Both the position numbers and the translations under genes were made by a program. A DNA stretch of 64,000 nt. Source: Marinifilum flexuosum. GTDB taxonomy: Bacteria > Bacteroidota > Bacteroidia > Bacteroidales > Marinifilaceae. The first letter of the stretch is position 1. The number at the start of each line of letters is the position of its first letter. The stretch lies in assembly GCF_003610555.1 (NCBI RefSeq), contig NZ_RAPQ01000008.1:1418490-1482489 (forward strand), given 5' to 3'. Positions 15,654 to 25,178 of this stretch are shown piece after piece. The notes under the pieces are model-generated. The model worked only from the letters and a program-made list of their open reading frames with translations, made no database searches and was not told the DNA's origin.

Positions 15654-16553
15654 ATGCGTAAATTCTTTCTAGTATTATTTATAACATTGTTTTCAATTCC
15701 TTTGTTTTCACAAGAATTCAGATGCAATGTTCAAGTGGTTAGTCAGAAAATTCAAGGTACCAATAAGCAAGTATTTAGAACCATGCAAACTGCCATTAAC
15801 GAGTTTATGAATGCTCGTAAATGGACAAACCATGTGTACAGTTACGATGAGAGAATTGAATGTACTTTCATGTTTAATCTTACGGAACAAATTTCAGCAG
15901 ATGAATTTCGCGGAAGTTTACAAGTTCAAGCAAGCAGACCAGTTTATAATTCCTCTTATAATACGGTGATGCTAAACTTTAAAGATGACGATGTTCAGTT
16001 TAAATATGTTGAGTATCAATCTCTGGATTTTAACGAAACAGTTACTCCTTCGGAATTAACAGGGCTTTTGGCTTATTATGCCTACCTTATATTAGGTTTG
16101 GATTATGATACTTTTGCGATGGATGGTGGAGCACCGTATTTTGCTAAAGCTGAAACCATCGTGAGTAAAATGCAGAATTCAAATACTACGGGTTGGAAAG
16201 CATATGAAAGTCGAGATAATAGATATTGGTTAATCGAAAATATTCTTAACAATGCATATAGTCCGGTTCGTGAGTGTTTGTATCGATACCACAGGTTGGG
16301 ATTAGATCGAATGGCAGATCATTTGACGGAAGCAAGAGCCGAAATTGCCGAGAGTTTACGCTTGATGCAAAAAGCCTATCGAGCGAAGCCCGGAGCCTTT
16401 ATTCTTACCATATTTTTCGATGCCAAGGCTGACGAATTGGTAAATATCTTTAGTGAATCATTTACAGATGAGAAAAAAAGGGTCTATAATATTCTTAGTG
16501 AAATAGATCCGGCAAATATCAAAAAGTACAAAAAAATTATAGGACAAAAATAG
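15654..16553 (+). CDS. DUF4835 family secreted protein (PorD-like)
   Basis: 299 residues with a Sec signal peptide ('FFLVLFITLFSIPLFSQ'), starting the mature protein at 'EFRCNVQV'. The pattern 'TNKQVFRTMQTAINEFMN', 'KWTNHVY', 'ERIECTF' and 'VTPSELTGLLAYYAYLILGLDYDTF' is that of DUF4835, a Bacteroidota periplasmic family; some databases label it as the type IX secretion protein PorD, which I recall but cannot verify. The coaBC-DUF4835-recN order is conserved in the phylum. Periplasmic; molecular role unknown. The window also contains a T9SS substrate (58040-61186). Confidence 0.85.
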   Translation: MRKFFLVLFITLFSIPLFSQEFRCNVQVVSQKIQGTNKQVFRTMQTAINEFMNARKWTNHVYSYDERIECTFMFNLTEQISADEFRGSLQVQASRPVYNSSYNTVMLNFKDDDVQFKYVEYQSLDFNETVTPSELTGLLAYYAYLILGLDYDTFAMDGGAPYFAKAETIVSKMQNSNTTGWKAYESRDNRYWLIENILNNAYSPVRECLYRYHRLGLDRMADHLTEARAEIAESLRLMQKAYRAKPGAFILTIFFDAKADELVNIFSESFTDEKKRVYNILSEIDPANIKKYKKIIGQK

Positions 16554-16561
16554 GAGAGGAT

Positions 16562-16594
16562 TTTGAATTGGTTATTCTCTAATCCTTATTTTTG
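16562..16594 (+). promoter_or_regulatory. Promoter of recN
   Basis: TTTG (16562-16565), 21-bp spacer, TATTTTTG (16587-16594); leader of about 22 nt to the recN ATG. Confidence 0.5.
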
Positions 16595-16622
16595 TTACAA
16601 ATAATAATTTTAGTTTGAGATT

Positions 16623-18278
16623 ATGCTTCAATCAATATCGATACAGAATTTTGCTTTAATTAATCAGTTGGAAATCGATTTTTCGGATGGATTTTCTGTA
16701 ATAACAGGAGAAACCGGATCTGGGAAATCCATTTTACTAGGAGCTTTATCTTTGGTTTTAGGCCAGAGATCAGAAGGAAGTGTGCTGAAGGATAAAGAGA
16801 AGAAGTGTATTATTGAATGTTCATTCTCAATTGAAAAGTATAATTTGCAGGAGTTTTTCGAAAAGAATGAATTGGACTACGAAAAGGAGGCCATAATTCG
16901 TCGCGAAATTTTACCTAGTGGAAAAACGCGTGCTTTCGTAAATGATACTCCTGTAAACTTAAAAACATTAAAAGAGCTTGGTGTATGTTTGGTGGATATA
17001 CATAGCCAAAACCAAAATCTTGTTTTAGGAAGTTTCGAATATCAAGTAGGTATTGTTGATACTTATGCCCGGAATGCAGCTTTACTTGCAAAATATCAAC
17101 TATCCTTCAAGAAATACCAAGACCTAAGAAAAGAGTTAAAAAATCAGGAGGAAATTGCCGCTAAGGAAAAGGCTGATTTGGATTATTTCCAGTTTCAATT
17201 GGAGCAGCTTAACGAAGCCAATCTGGTTGAAGGGGAACAGAAAGAGATGGAGGAGGAGTTAGAAACTCTAAATCATGCCGAGGAAATTAAATCAGGACTG
17301 TATCAGGCATATGGATTTTTGTCGGAAGGCGAATCATCTGTAATTTCTCAAATAAAAGAAGCCAGAAGTGCAATTTCTAAAATTCAAGGAGTATTTGCTG
17401 ATGCAGATTCTTATTTTGAACGTTTGGACAGTTCACTAATAGAGTTGCAAGATCTGTCTCAAGAGTTAGACAGAAGTAATGAATTGGTGGAATTCGATAA
17501 TGGAAGAATCGATTTTTTAAATCAACGTTTGGATACGATTTACTCTTTGCAACAAAAGCATCGTGTCGATTCTGTCGAGGAATTGATTCAAATTCGTGAA
17601 GAGTTAGAAGAAAAAGTTGGGAAAATTGAGTCGAGTGATGAATTAATTGAAGATTTGAAGGAACAATTGACTGTGCAAAAGATAAAATTGCAGAAAACTG
17701 CTGATAATCTTTCGAATAGTAGAAAGAAGGCGATCCCCAAAATTGAAAAAACAATTGTAAATCAACTTGTATTACTAGGAATTCCTAATGCTAATTTTAA
17801 AGTACAAATCATCAATAACGAAGAATTTCAGCAATTAGGAGCCGATAAAGTAACCTTTTTATTTAGTGCCAATAAGAATGGTAGTTTAGAGGAAGTACAG
17901 CGTGTTGCTTCTGGGGGAGAGTTGTCTCGACTAATGTTGAGTATTAAGTATTTAATATCATCTTCAACTGCTTTACCTTCTATTGTTTTTGACGAAATTG
18001 ATACTGGTGTGTCGGGCGAAATTGCAGATAAAATGGGTTCTATGATGAATCAAATGGCTGAAAATATTCAGGTAATAAGCATCACACACTTGCCTCAAAT
18101 AGCTGGAAAAGGAAAATATCATTACAAGGTTTATAAAGCCGACGATGAGCATGAAACCTATTCAAATATCGTACTTCTGAACAAACCAAAACGTATAGAA
18201 GAGCTAGCAAAAATGCTAAGTGGAGCAGATCTGACGAAAGCTGCTTTGGAAAACGCTAAAGTATTGCTAGATAGTTAG
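16623..18278 (+). CDS. recN: DNA repair protein RecN
   Basis: 551 residues, full length. SMC-like ATPase: Walker A 'GETGSGKS' near the N-terminus, two long coiled-coil arms (about 150-370), ABC signature 'ASGGELSRLMLSIK' and Walker B 'IVFDEIDTGVSGE', then 'VISITHLPQIAGKG'. RecN holds DNA ends in double-strand-break repair. It has its own promoter and follows the DUF4835 gene. Confidence 0.95.
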   Translation: MLQSISIQNFALINQLEIDFSDGFSVITGETGSGKSILLGALSLVLGQRSEGSVLKDKEKKCIIECSFSIEKYNLQEFFEKNELDYEKEAIIRREILPSGKTRAFVNDTPVNLKTLKELGVCLVDIHSQNQNLVLGSFEYQVGIVDTYARNAALLAKYQLSFKKYQDLRKELKNQEEIAAKEKADLDYFQFQLEQLNEANLVEGEQKEMEEELETLNHAEEIKSGLYQAYGFLSEGESSVISQIKEARSAISKIQGVFADADSYFERLDSSLIELQDLSQELDRSNELVEFDNGRIDFLNQRLDTIYSLQQKHRVDSVEELIQIREELEEKVGKIESSDELIEDLKEQLTVQKIKLQKTADNLSNSRKKAIPKIEKTIVNQLVLLGIPNANFKVQIINNEEFQQLGADKVTFLFSANKNGSLEEVQRVASGGELSRLMLSIKYLISSSTALPSIVFDEIDTGVSGEIADKMGSMMNQMAENIQVISITHLPQIAGKGKYHYKVYKADDEHETYSNIVLLNKPKRIEELAKMLSGADLTKAALENAKVLLDS

Positions 18279-18396
18279 ATATTTATTTGAAATTTCAATT
18301 AAAGAATTTATTCAGTCTTAATTAATAGGCTTGTTTAGAATCATTATAAGAATTAATGGTTATCTTTACAGCCTGAAAAATTGAAAATTTCAAGTT

Positions 18397-19236
18397 ATGT
18401 CGTATAATTTATTAAAAGGAAAAAAAGGGATTATTTTCGGGGCATTGAATGAAATGTCGATTGCCTGGAAAGTTGCAGAATTGGCTGTAGAAGAAGGTGC
18501 TGAAATCGTCTTGACCAACACACCTGTATCAATTCGTATGGGAACCATTGATGAATTGGCTAAAAAATGCAATGCAGAGGTAATTCCTGCCGATGCAACC
18601 AACCCTAAAGATTTGGATGAATTATTTACCAAATCAATGGAAGTGTTGGGTGGAAGAGTCGATTTCGTTTTACACTCTATCGGTATGTCTCCAAATGTTC
18701 GTAAGGGACACTCTTACGATGACTTAAATTATGAATATCTTAAGAAAACTTTAGATGTTTCAGCAACATCATTCCATAAAGTATTGCAATCGGCTAAAAA
18801 GTTAGATGCTATTAACGAATGGGGATCAGTAGTTGCGCTTTCGTACGCAGCAGCTCAAAGAACCATGTATGAGTATAACGATATGGCAGATGCAAAAGCA
18901 ATGCTAGAATCTATCGCTCGTAGTTTCGGTTACATTTATGGTCGTGAGAAACGCGTTCGTGTGAACACCATTTCTCAGTCGCCAACTGTTACAACAGCAG
19001 GTAGTGGTGTAAAAGGATTCGATTCTCTGATTGATTTCTCTGAAAGAATGTCTCCTCTGGGTAATGCAGATGCTCAAGAGTGTGCTAACTTCTGTATTAC
19101 TTTGTTCTCTGATTTAACGAAGAAAGTAACCATGCAGAATTTGTTCCACGATGGAGGGTTTTCTAGTATGGGTATGAGTTATAGAGCGATGAGCCAATAC
19201 AACAAGAGTTTTAAAACTTGTGATGATTGTGAGTAA
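18397..19236 (+). CDS. fabI: Enoyl-[acyl-carrier-protein] reductase (NADH)
   Basis: 279 residues. Short-chain dehydrogenase fold with the FabI-type cofactor loop ('GALNEMSIAWKVAE') and the catalytic Tyr-x6-Lys ('YNDMADAK'). It reduces trans-2-enoyl-ACP in the last step of each fatty-acid elongation cycle, in the cytosol. Ends with a short Cys-containing tail 'KTCDDCE'. A terminator follows (19260-19291). Monocistronic. Confidence 0.92.
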   Translation: MSYNLLKGKKGIIFGALNEMSIAWKVAELAVEEGAEIVLTNTPVSIRMGTIDELAKKCNAEVIPADATNPKDLDELFTKSMEVLGGRVDFVLHSIGMSPNVRKGHSYDDLNYEYLKKTLDVSATSFHKVLQSAKKLDAINEWGSVVALSYAAAQRTMYEYNDMADAKAMLESIARSFGYIYGREKRVRVNTISQSPTVTTAGSGVKGFDSLIDFSERMSPLGNADAQECANFCITLFSDLTKKVTMQNLFHDGGFSSMGMSYRAMSQYNKSFKTCDDCE

Positions 19237-19259
19237 CAAGAATATTATAATTGTTTTAA

Positions 19260-19291
19260 AATCCGGGTTGTAAAGCTCGGATTTTTTTTGC
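19260..19291 (+). terminator. Terminator of fabI
   Basis: AATCCG-loop-CGGATT (19260-19283) followed by eight T. Confidence 0.8.
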
Positions 19292-19558
19292 TTAGATGGT
19301 GAATTATATAGATTGAATAGATTTTTAAAATCTAGTGATAATATGTACATTTGCCTTTAATTTTCTGAAGCTTGGTAAAGCATAGAGGAAATAACTGTTT
19401 TGATAGCCCAATAATAGATTGAAGCCGTTGCTAATGAAATTATTGATGTAGAGATTTTTTGAAGTGTAGAAATACACTTGAGAATATGTGAAGGGAGACT
19501 TGAACGGACTTAGAACACACCCATTGGGTAAGAAGAGAAGTAAATAAATTATTTTCGA
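19292..19558 (+). promoter_or_regulatory. Leader region of cysD with GNRA-type hairpin
   Basis: A TACATTTG minus-7-like box at 19346-19353 would give a leader of about 200 nt. The leader holds a perfect hairpin AAGTGTA-GAAA-TACACTT (19462-19479) closed by a GAAA (GNRA) tetraloop. I looked for SAM riboswitch motifs and found none. The structure could be a cis-regulatory RNA or incidental. Confidence 0.3.
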
Positions 19559-20464
19559 ATGAAGGAATACAATATTAATCATTTAAGAGAACTTGAGGCG
19601 GAATCTATTTTCGTAATTCGTGAGGTTGCTGCTCAATTTGAAAATCCTGTGATGTTATTTTCAGGAGGAAAAGATTCCATCGTAATGTTTCACTTGGCAC
19701 GTAAAGCGTTTGCACCAGCAAAAGTTCCATTTGCTTTAATGCATATCGATACAGGTCATAACTTTCCAGAAACGATTCAGTTTCGTGATGAGTTGATGGA
19801 TGAAACAGGAACTCGTTTAATCGTTCGCTATGTTCAGGATTCAATTGATCAAGGAAAAGTAGTTGAAGAAACAGGATTTGATGCAAGTAGAAACAAATTG
19901 CAAACTGTTACTCTTCTTGACGGAATTGAAGATTTACAAGTAGACTGTGCTATGGGTGGAGGTCGTCGTGACGAAGAAAAAGCCAGAGCAAAAGAGCGTT
20001 TCTTTTCACATCGTGATGAATTTGGACAGTGGGACCCTAAAAACCAACGTCCAGAATTATGGAACCTGTTCAACGGCAAGAAGCACATGGGAGAGCACTT
20101 TAGAGTATTCCCTATTTCGAACTGGACAGAAATGGATGTATGGCAATATATCTATCTGGAAAATATTAAAATACCAAATATTTACTTCTCTCACGAACGT
20201 GATGTATTCGTGCGTAATGGAAATTTATTGTCAGTATCTGATTTTATTCCAATGCGTGATACCGAAACGGTTGAAAAAAGAATTGTTCGCTTTAGAACCA
20301 TTGGTGATGCCACATGTACAGGTGCAGTAGAATCGGAAGCGAATAGTTTGGAAGATATTATTGAGGAAGTAGCAGCATCTCGAACTACCGAGCGTGGAAC
20401 TCGTCATGATGACAAGCGTTCTGAAGCAGCAATGGAAGATCGTAAGAAAGAGGGTTATTTCTAA
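19559..20464 (+). CDS. cysD: Sulfate adenylyltransferase subunit 2
   Basis: 301 residues. PP-loop 'FSGGKDSIVMFHLARKAF', 'MHIDTGHNFPETIQFRDE' and 'DVWQYI' identify the ATP sulfurylase small subunit. With CysN it makes adenosine 5'-phosphosulfate (APS) from ATP and sulfate. The conserved C-terminal 'ERGTRHDDKRSEAAMEDRKK' is present. cysN follows after 81 bp. No cysC or cysH in the window. Start ATG overlaps an AT-rich end of the leader; good fit to family length. Confidence 0.95.
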   Translation: MKEYNINHLRELEAESIFVIREVAAQFENPVMLFSGGKDSIVMFHLARKAFAPAKVPFALMHIDTGHNFPETIQFRDELMDETGTRLIVRYVQDSIDQGKVVEETGFDASRNKLQTVTLLDGIEDLQVDCAMGGGRRDEEKARAKERFFSHRDEFGQWDPKNQRPELWNLFNGKKHMGEHFRVFPISNWTEMDVWQYIYLENIKIPNIYFSHERDVFVRNGNLLSVSDFIPMRDTETVEKRIVRFRTIGDATCTGAVESEANSLEDIIEEVAASRTTERGTRHDDKRSEAAMEDRKKEGYF

Positions 20465-20545
20465 ACAGGTATAAGTTAAGAGTTTAAGCTAAATGCTATC
20501 CCGATAGTTATTGGGAGCTAAAAGCTAACAGCTAAAAAAATTGAT
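20465..20545 (+). repeat. Dispersed AGCTAAAAGCT-type repeat between cysD and cysN
   Basis: Contains 'GAGCTAAAAGCTAACAGCT' and a degenerate palindrome 'ATCCCGATAGTTATTGGGAG'. Repeats of this AGCTAA/CCCGATA type are scattered through Bacteroidota intergenic DNA. Related short tandem runs occur at four other gaps in this window. Confidence 0.5.
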
Positions 20546-21817
20546 ATGTCAGATAAAACATCAGGATATTTAGATATGGAGCTTTTACGATTCACTACTG
20601 CAGGTAGTGTAGATGATGGTAAAAGTACTCTTATCGGTAGATTATTATACGATAGTAAAGCCATTTTCGAAGATCAAATGGAAGCTATTGAAATTAGTAG
20701 CCAAAAAAGAGGTGACGAGGAAGTTGACTTAGCCTTGTTAACCGATGGATTAAGAGCAGAGCGTGAGCAAGGGATTACAATTGATGTTGCTTACAGATAT
20801 TTTGCTACTCCAAAACGTAAGTTTATTATTGCAGACACTCCAGGTCACATTCAGTATACCAGAAATATGGTAACTGGTGCATCTACAGCAAATGCAGCTT
20901 TAATTTTGGTTGATTCAAGAAATGGTGTAATTGAACAAACTTTACGTCACTCTTATATTGCTAACCTTTTACAAATTCCTCACATTATTGTTTGTATCAA
21001 TAAAATGGATTTGGTTGATTACTCTGAAGAGACATACAACAAAATCAAGGAAGACTACAAAAAGGTTGCTGAGAAATTAAATATTGAGGATGTTCGCTTT
21101 ATTCCAATTTCTGCAAAATTTGGTGATAATGTTGTGGATGCTTCAGAAAATATGGATTGGTACCAGGGGGCGACTTTATTAAACCTTTTGGAAACAATCG
21201 AAATTGTTGATGACAGAAACCATCAAGATGCTAGATTCCCTGTACAATATGTAATTCGTCCTCAGTCTGATGAATACCATGACTACAGAGGTTATGCAGG
21301 TCGTGTTGCAAGTGGGGTTTTCCGCCCAGGTGATAAGGTGAAAGTATTGCCTTCGGGATTGGAAACAACTGTAAAATCAATTGATACTTTCGATGGAGAA
21401 TTAGATATGGCATTCCCTCCACAATCAGTTACACTAAATTTAGCTGATGATATAGATGTATCAAGAGGTGATATGATTGTTTCTGCTGAGAATGCTCCGA
21501 AGGTAGAGCAGGAAGTTGAAGCAATGATTTGCTGGATGAATGAACGAGCTATGATGCCTCGTGGTAAGTACACCATCAAGCATACTTCTAATGAAGCAAG
21601 ATGTATGGTTCGTGACGTAAAGTTCAAAGTGAATGTTAATACTTTGGAAGAGGTTACTGATGATAAACAAGTAGGATTAAATGACATTGCTTGTATTACT
21701 TTCAAATCTGCTAAACCTTTATTTGTTGATTCATATAAAGAGAACAGAATTACTGGTAGTTTTATCATGATTGATGAAGGAACCAACGAAACTGTTGCTG
21801 CAGGTATGATTTTGTAA
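20546..21817 (+). CDS. cysN: Sulfate adenylyltransferase subunit 1 (GTPase)
   Basis: 423 residues. Translation-factor-type GTPase: G1 'AGSVDDGKSTL', G3 'DTPGHIQY', G4 'NKMDLVD', followed by two EF-Tu-like beta-barrel domains. GTP hydrolysis drives APS formation by CysD. There is no APS-kinase (CysC) fusion: the protein ends at 'NETVAAGMIL', shorter than the 475-residue E. coli protein, as usual in this phylum. Terminator at 21840-21870. Confidence 0.95.
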   Translation: MSDKTSGYLDMELLRFTTAGSVDDGKSTLIGRLLYDSKAIFEDQMEAIEISSQKRGDEEVDLALLTDGLRAEREQGITIDVAYRYFATPKRKFIIADTPGHIQYTRNMVTGASTANAALILVDSRNGVIEQTLRHSYIANLLQIPHIIVCINKMDLVDYSEETYNKIKEDYKKVAEKLNIEDVRFIPISAKFGDNVVDASENMDWYQGATLLNLLETIEIVDDRNHQDARFPVQYVIRPQSDEYHDYRGYAGRVASGVFRPGDKVKVLPSGLETTVKSIDTFDGELDMAFPPQSVTLNLADDIDVSRGDMIVSAENAPKVEQEVEAMICWMNERAMMPRGKYTIKHTSNEARCMVRDVKFKVNVNTLEEVTDDKQVGLNDIACITFKSAKPLFVDSYKENRITGSFIMIDEGTNETVAAGMIL

Positions 21818-21839
21818 GCATTCGAAATTAAAATATATA

Positions 21840-21870
21840 AAGCTGATATCTTATAGGTATCAGCTTTTTT
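21840..21870 (+). terminator. Terminator of cysDN
   Basis: AAGCTGATA-N9-TATCAGCTT then TTTTT. Confidence 0.85.
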
Positions 21871-21881
21871 TATGCATAAAA

Positions 21882-21904
21882 AAAGGTGGCTTTATGCCAC
21901 CTTT
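21882..21904 (-). terminator. Terminator of the FadL-like gene
   Basis: AAAGGTGGC-N5-GCCACCTTT with a T run on the minus strand, 20 bp past the minus-strand stop. Confidence 0.85.
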
Positions 21905-21924
21905 ATCTTGTAGTAGTGTTAGGA

Positions 21925-23433
21925 TTAAAACTTAAATCCAAAAGTTACTTTTACTTCATGTTTTTTATTATTCTCTTTTATTTGATCTGAAGAGAAGGAG
22001 AAATCAGGATTAGGATCAGAATAAGAGTAGTATACAAACTGGTTTTCTACATCAGCATAGCTATAAGCTAAATCCATGAAGAAATTGTTTTGTCTGAATC
22101 CGAAACCACCTGAGAATACATCAAATCCATCATCAACACCTGATACTTTAAATGAATTACCCATTTTTGCGTATCCGGCGCGAAGGCTAAAGTTAGGTGT
22201 TGCTCGAAACTCTAATCCAGTTCGTAAATTGCCTGTATTTTGGTAGCTGGCTTTAATAATGTCATTGGTATCCGGATTTCCAGGAGTGCCGTTAAAATCT
22301 TCACCATCATCTCCATCATAAAATTTTGCCTTTGAGTAATCAATAAGCTCATAATCTGCACTTAGAATTAATCTTTTCTTCAAAACCAAAGCTGCACTAA
22401 AGGTAGCTTTTAAAGGCGTACGATATTTATAAGAGTATTTACCTTCAGGTGATTGGGAGTAATAACTCGAATCACCATTCTCGTCAGCCGTATTAAAGTT
22501 CGAAGCCATTGAACTATGGTAGTCTTCATCAAAAGAATAGAAGGTAGGCGTATGAATAGATGCTCCTAGACGAAGCCATTGTTCTGGCTTGTAAATTACA
22601 CCTAGTTTAAAATTAGCACCTACACCTGATGACTTAAATGATTCTTCAAAAGTGTAATCGTTAAAATCAGAATCACTATCTGATAAAATACTTTCTGAAA
22701 AAGCTTTGGTTGATTTGTAGTATATGGATTGAATTCCTAATGAACCCCCAATGTATAATTTGTGATTGTAATTGGCAGCAAAAGCCAAAAGGAATTCACC
22801 AGCATATCCTTTTTCATCAATGGTTTGTGCTTGATTTAAAATTTCACTGGTTATAGCTTCATATTCATTGTTAGTATTTTCAACAACATCAATTAGATAT
22901 GTGTCATAAGCTAAAAACTCTCGAAATGAATTTAGAGAATTAGGACTTATGCCATTTGAATTATTCACCATTACATCTAATAGTGAAGTAGGAGCTTCGG
23001 GGGCATTTGATCTTGCATTTTTTCTATAAGTATTCAGTTTGTTGTATCCAATTGCAAAGTTGAAGTTCTGCCAACCTCCTTCTGACTCTATTCTGGGTTT
23101 GTTAGTTGATACATATCCAATATTCGAAATGCCGAATGAATATTTATCTTCGTTTAAACTGGTTTTAGTCTGTAGGTTTAAGCTTTTGGCGTCATTAAAA
23201 TTAAGATTTGATGAAAAAGTGAATTCTGAAGTTCTGTAAACCGCTAATCCTGCGGGATTAATAGCGATGCCTGTAAAATCTCCACCTAAAGCTCCAAAAG
23301 CACCACCCATTGCAGCAGATCTGGCTGTTCCGTTAAAATACTGTTTAGAGTAGCGTAATGCATCATCGGCTGTCTGAGCATATGTAGCTCCTGCGATGAT
23401 TATTAATGAGATGAGAATATATATTCGTTTCAT
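21925..23433 (-). CDS. Outer-membrane transport protein, OmpP1/FadL-like
   Basis: 502 residues with a signal peptide ('IYILISLIIIAGATYAQ') and 'TARSAAMGGAFGALGGDFTGIAINPAGLAVY' pattern split over the N-terminus: the 'NPAGLA' block is typical of FadL/OmpP1-family barrels (hatch region). The rest alternates polar and aromatic residues as beta-strands and ends with 'KVTFGFKF', a terminal Phe as usual for BAM substrates. Probable long-chain fatty acid or hydrophobic compound channel; substrate unknown. It is 106 bp downstream of the 23540 lipoprotein gene on the same strand and could be co-transcribed. Confidence 0.8.
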   Translation of the reverse strand: MKRIYILISLIIIAGATYAQTADDALRYSKQYFNGTARSAAMGGAFGALGGDFTGIAINPAGLAVYRTSEFTFSSNLNFNDAKSLNLQTKTSLNEDKYSFGISNIGYVSTNKPRIESEGGWQNFNFAIGYNKLNTYRKNARSNAPEAPTSLLDVMVNNSNGISPNSLNSFREFLAYDTYLIDVVENTNNEYEAITSEILNQAQTIDEKGYAGEFLLAFAANYNHKLYIGGSLGIQSIYYKSTKAFSESILSDSDSDFNDYTFEESFKSSGVGANFKLGVIYKPEQWLRLGASIHTPTFYSFDEDYHSSMASNFNTADENGDSSYYSQSPEGKYSYKYRTPLKATFSAALVLKKRLILSADYELIDYSKAKFYDGDDGEDFNGTPGNPDTNDIIKASYQNTGNLRTGLEFRATPNFSLRAGYAKMGNSFKVSGVDDGFDVFSGGFGFRQNNFFMDLAYSYADVENQFVYYSYSDPNPDFSFSSDQIKENNKKHEVKVTFGFKF

Positions 23434-23539
23434 AATTTTAGGTTTTAATATTAGAACCCATATTGGGAAAATATGTACTAATTAAATTATAGTTGTATTA
23501 CTAGTATAGGGAAACTGGAGGATTGTTTCCCTATCTGTT

Positions 23540-25078
23540 TTATCTTCTTCTTGATCCACCTGATGTTGATCGGGAACCACCAGATGATGATCTGGAAGTA
23601 CCACTTGATGAACGTACAGAACTACCTGACGATCTTGATCCGCTGCTTGAAGATCTGTAAGTACTACTTCGTGAAGAATTGGATTTAGAGCTCGACGATC
23701 GGTAAGAGCTTCCTCTGCTTGAGCTTCTGGAGTTACCTCTCACTTTGGAATATGAAGATCTTGTTGCAGATCTGTTTGAATAGCTCGAGTTTCGTGATCC
23801 TCTTGTAGAGTTATAAGTAGGTCGAGTAGCAGTTCTTGTTTTGTTATAGCTAGGTGAACTACTTCTTGTTGTATTCGAATACGTGCTGCCAGATCTTCTT
23901 GTTCTATTTGTTTGTGTACCGTAACGAGTTCTCGAATTAGTAGTTGTGCTACTTACACTTCTTCTTGTATTTGGATTTGTACCATTATATGTTCTTCTAG
24001 TAGTGTTAGAGCGATTACTGTATGCACTTCGGTTTGCAGAACTGTATCTTGAAGCAGCTCTGGTTCTTCTTACATCTGCAGCATATGATGAATTTGCAGA
24101 TCTTCTTGTTGCCACATTACTGGTTCTGTTACTCGTAGTTCTGTTTGTTCCGGTTCTATTAACATTAGTTCTTGCATTTGCTCTTCTTGTTACATTTGCA
24201 TTAGAACTTCTGTTGGTTGTGTAGGAAGAGGTTCCAACATGAGATCCTGTTGCAGTTCTTCTTCCATGATATATATTTCTTCCGTAGTGCCCATCATAAT
24301 GTCCTGCATAGTGGTGGTGATGGTGGTGGTGACCATAGTACCCGTAGTAATGACCATATGGGTAGTAATAACCACCATAATAAGGGTAATGATGATTCCA
24401 GCCAAAATTCAGATCCCAATACCAAGGATCCCAACTAATGTTAACTCCCCAACTCGGATAAAAATATCTGTAACTATAGTCATAGGCAAAGAAGCTGCCA
24501 TATTTCATAGTATGGAAGTTGTAAGAGTTATAAAAGCGATAGTTGCTCCAGGTTGGAGTCCACCAAACTTTATCTCCATCAACATATACATTCCAATCAG
24601 AATCTCCAGCCAACCACATGGCTAAACTATAACCACTACCATCGGTATAGCCGAATCCTTGCGGATACATCGCTCTTAATCGTTCAGCTTCTTCACGGTC
24701 GCTTTCAGATCCTGTGAAACCACCATAATAATAACCAGCTTCTTCAGCTTGATAAACCAATGTGTCAACATTGCCAATTGAATCGTTTTGAAGAATCGCA
24801 GCATACTGCTTTTGAATTTCAGAAAAATCACGATCATCAACAGGAGCAATACTTGATTTAGTTTCTGGTACTACTTTTGTTTGATTTTCTTGAGCAGGTG
24901 CTAGTGGATTGTCTTTTTTTGCAATCACAGTTTTGCTTTCAGTTTTTTGCACAATCAAAGGTGCATCGCTTGGGTCATAGTAAATATCGTCGTCATAAAG
25001 GGAAGTTCCCATATATGAAGGCGAACATCCTGTTGCAAACAGGGCAGAAATTAATAGAATTTTGAAATAGGTTTTCAT
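23540..25078 (-). CDS. Lipoprotein with Tyr/Trp/His-rich core and Ser/Arg-rich tail
   Basis: 512 residues. Lipoprotein signal 'ISALFATGCSPS' (lipidation at Cys about 18). A soluble acidic region (about 30-140) with 'SLAMWLAGDSDWNVYVDGDK' follows, then an extremely aromatic segment (about 165-270: repeated YY, YGY, WDPWYWDL-like runs and seven consecutive His), and a C-terminal about 230 residues built almost only from Ser, Arg, Thr, Asn, Gly and Tyr ('RSSSGGSRSTSGGSRRR' end). The tail has almost no acidic residues, so it is very basic. Function unknown; the His run suggests metal binding and the tail suggests polyanion or surface binding, both inference. Confidence 0.75.
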   Translation of the reverse strand: MKTYFKILLISALFATGCSPSYMGTSLYDDDIYYDPSDAPLIVQKTESKTVIAKKDNPLAPAQENQTKVVPETKSSIAPVDDRDFSEIQKQYAAILQNDSIGNVDTLVYQAEEAGYYYGGFTGSESDREEAERLRAMYPQGFGYTDGSGYSLAMWLAGDSDWNVYVDGDKVWWTPTWSNYRFYNSYNFHTMKYGSFFAYDYSYRYFYPSWGVNISWDPWYWDLNFGWNHHYPYYGGYYYPYGHYYGYYGHHHHHHHYAGHYDGHYGRNIYHGRRTATGSHVGTSSYTTNRSSNANVTRRANARTNVNRTGTNRTTSNRTSNVATRRSANSSYAADVRRTRAASRYSSANRSAYSNRSNTTRRTYNGTNPNTRRSVSSTTTNSRTRYGTQTNRTRRSGSTYSNTTRSSSPSYNKTRTATRPTYNSTRGSRNSSYSNRSATRSSYSKVRGNSRSSSRGSSYRSSSSKSNSSRSSTYRSSSSGSRSSGSSVRSSSGTSRSSSGGSRSTSGGSRRR

Positions 25079-25178
25079 CGTAAGTCCTCCAATAATGAAT
25101 ATATAAGATAATTTTATACTTTTGTATTGAATTTTATTCAGCCTAAAAGTAGCAAATACTATACCAAAACTATATCGA

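Noticed and set aside
19325-19582. Minus-strand 85-codon frame over the cysD leader
   Set aside because: Overlaps the cysD start and leader, with unlikely composition; judged a shadow.
23946-24625. Plus-strand hydrophobic frames opposite the Ser/Arg/His-rich lipoprotein
   Set aside because: They are the antisense of its low-complexity codons; no independent support.
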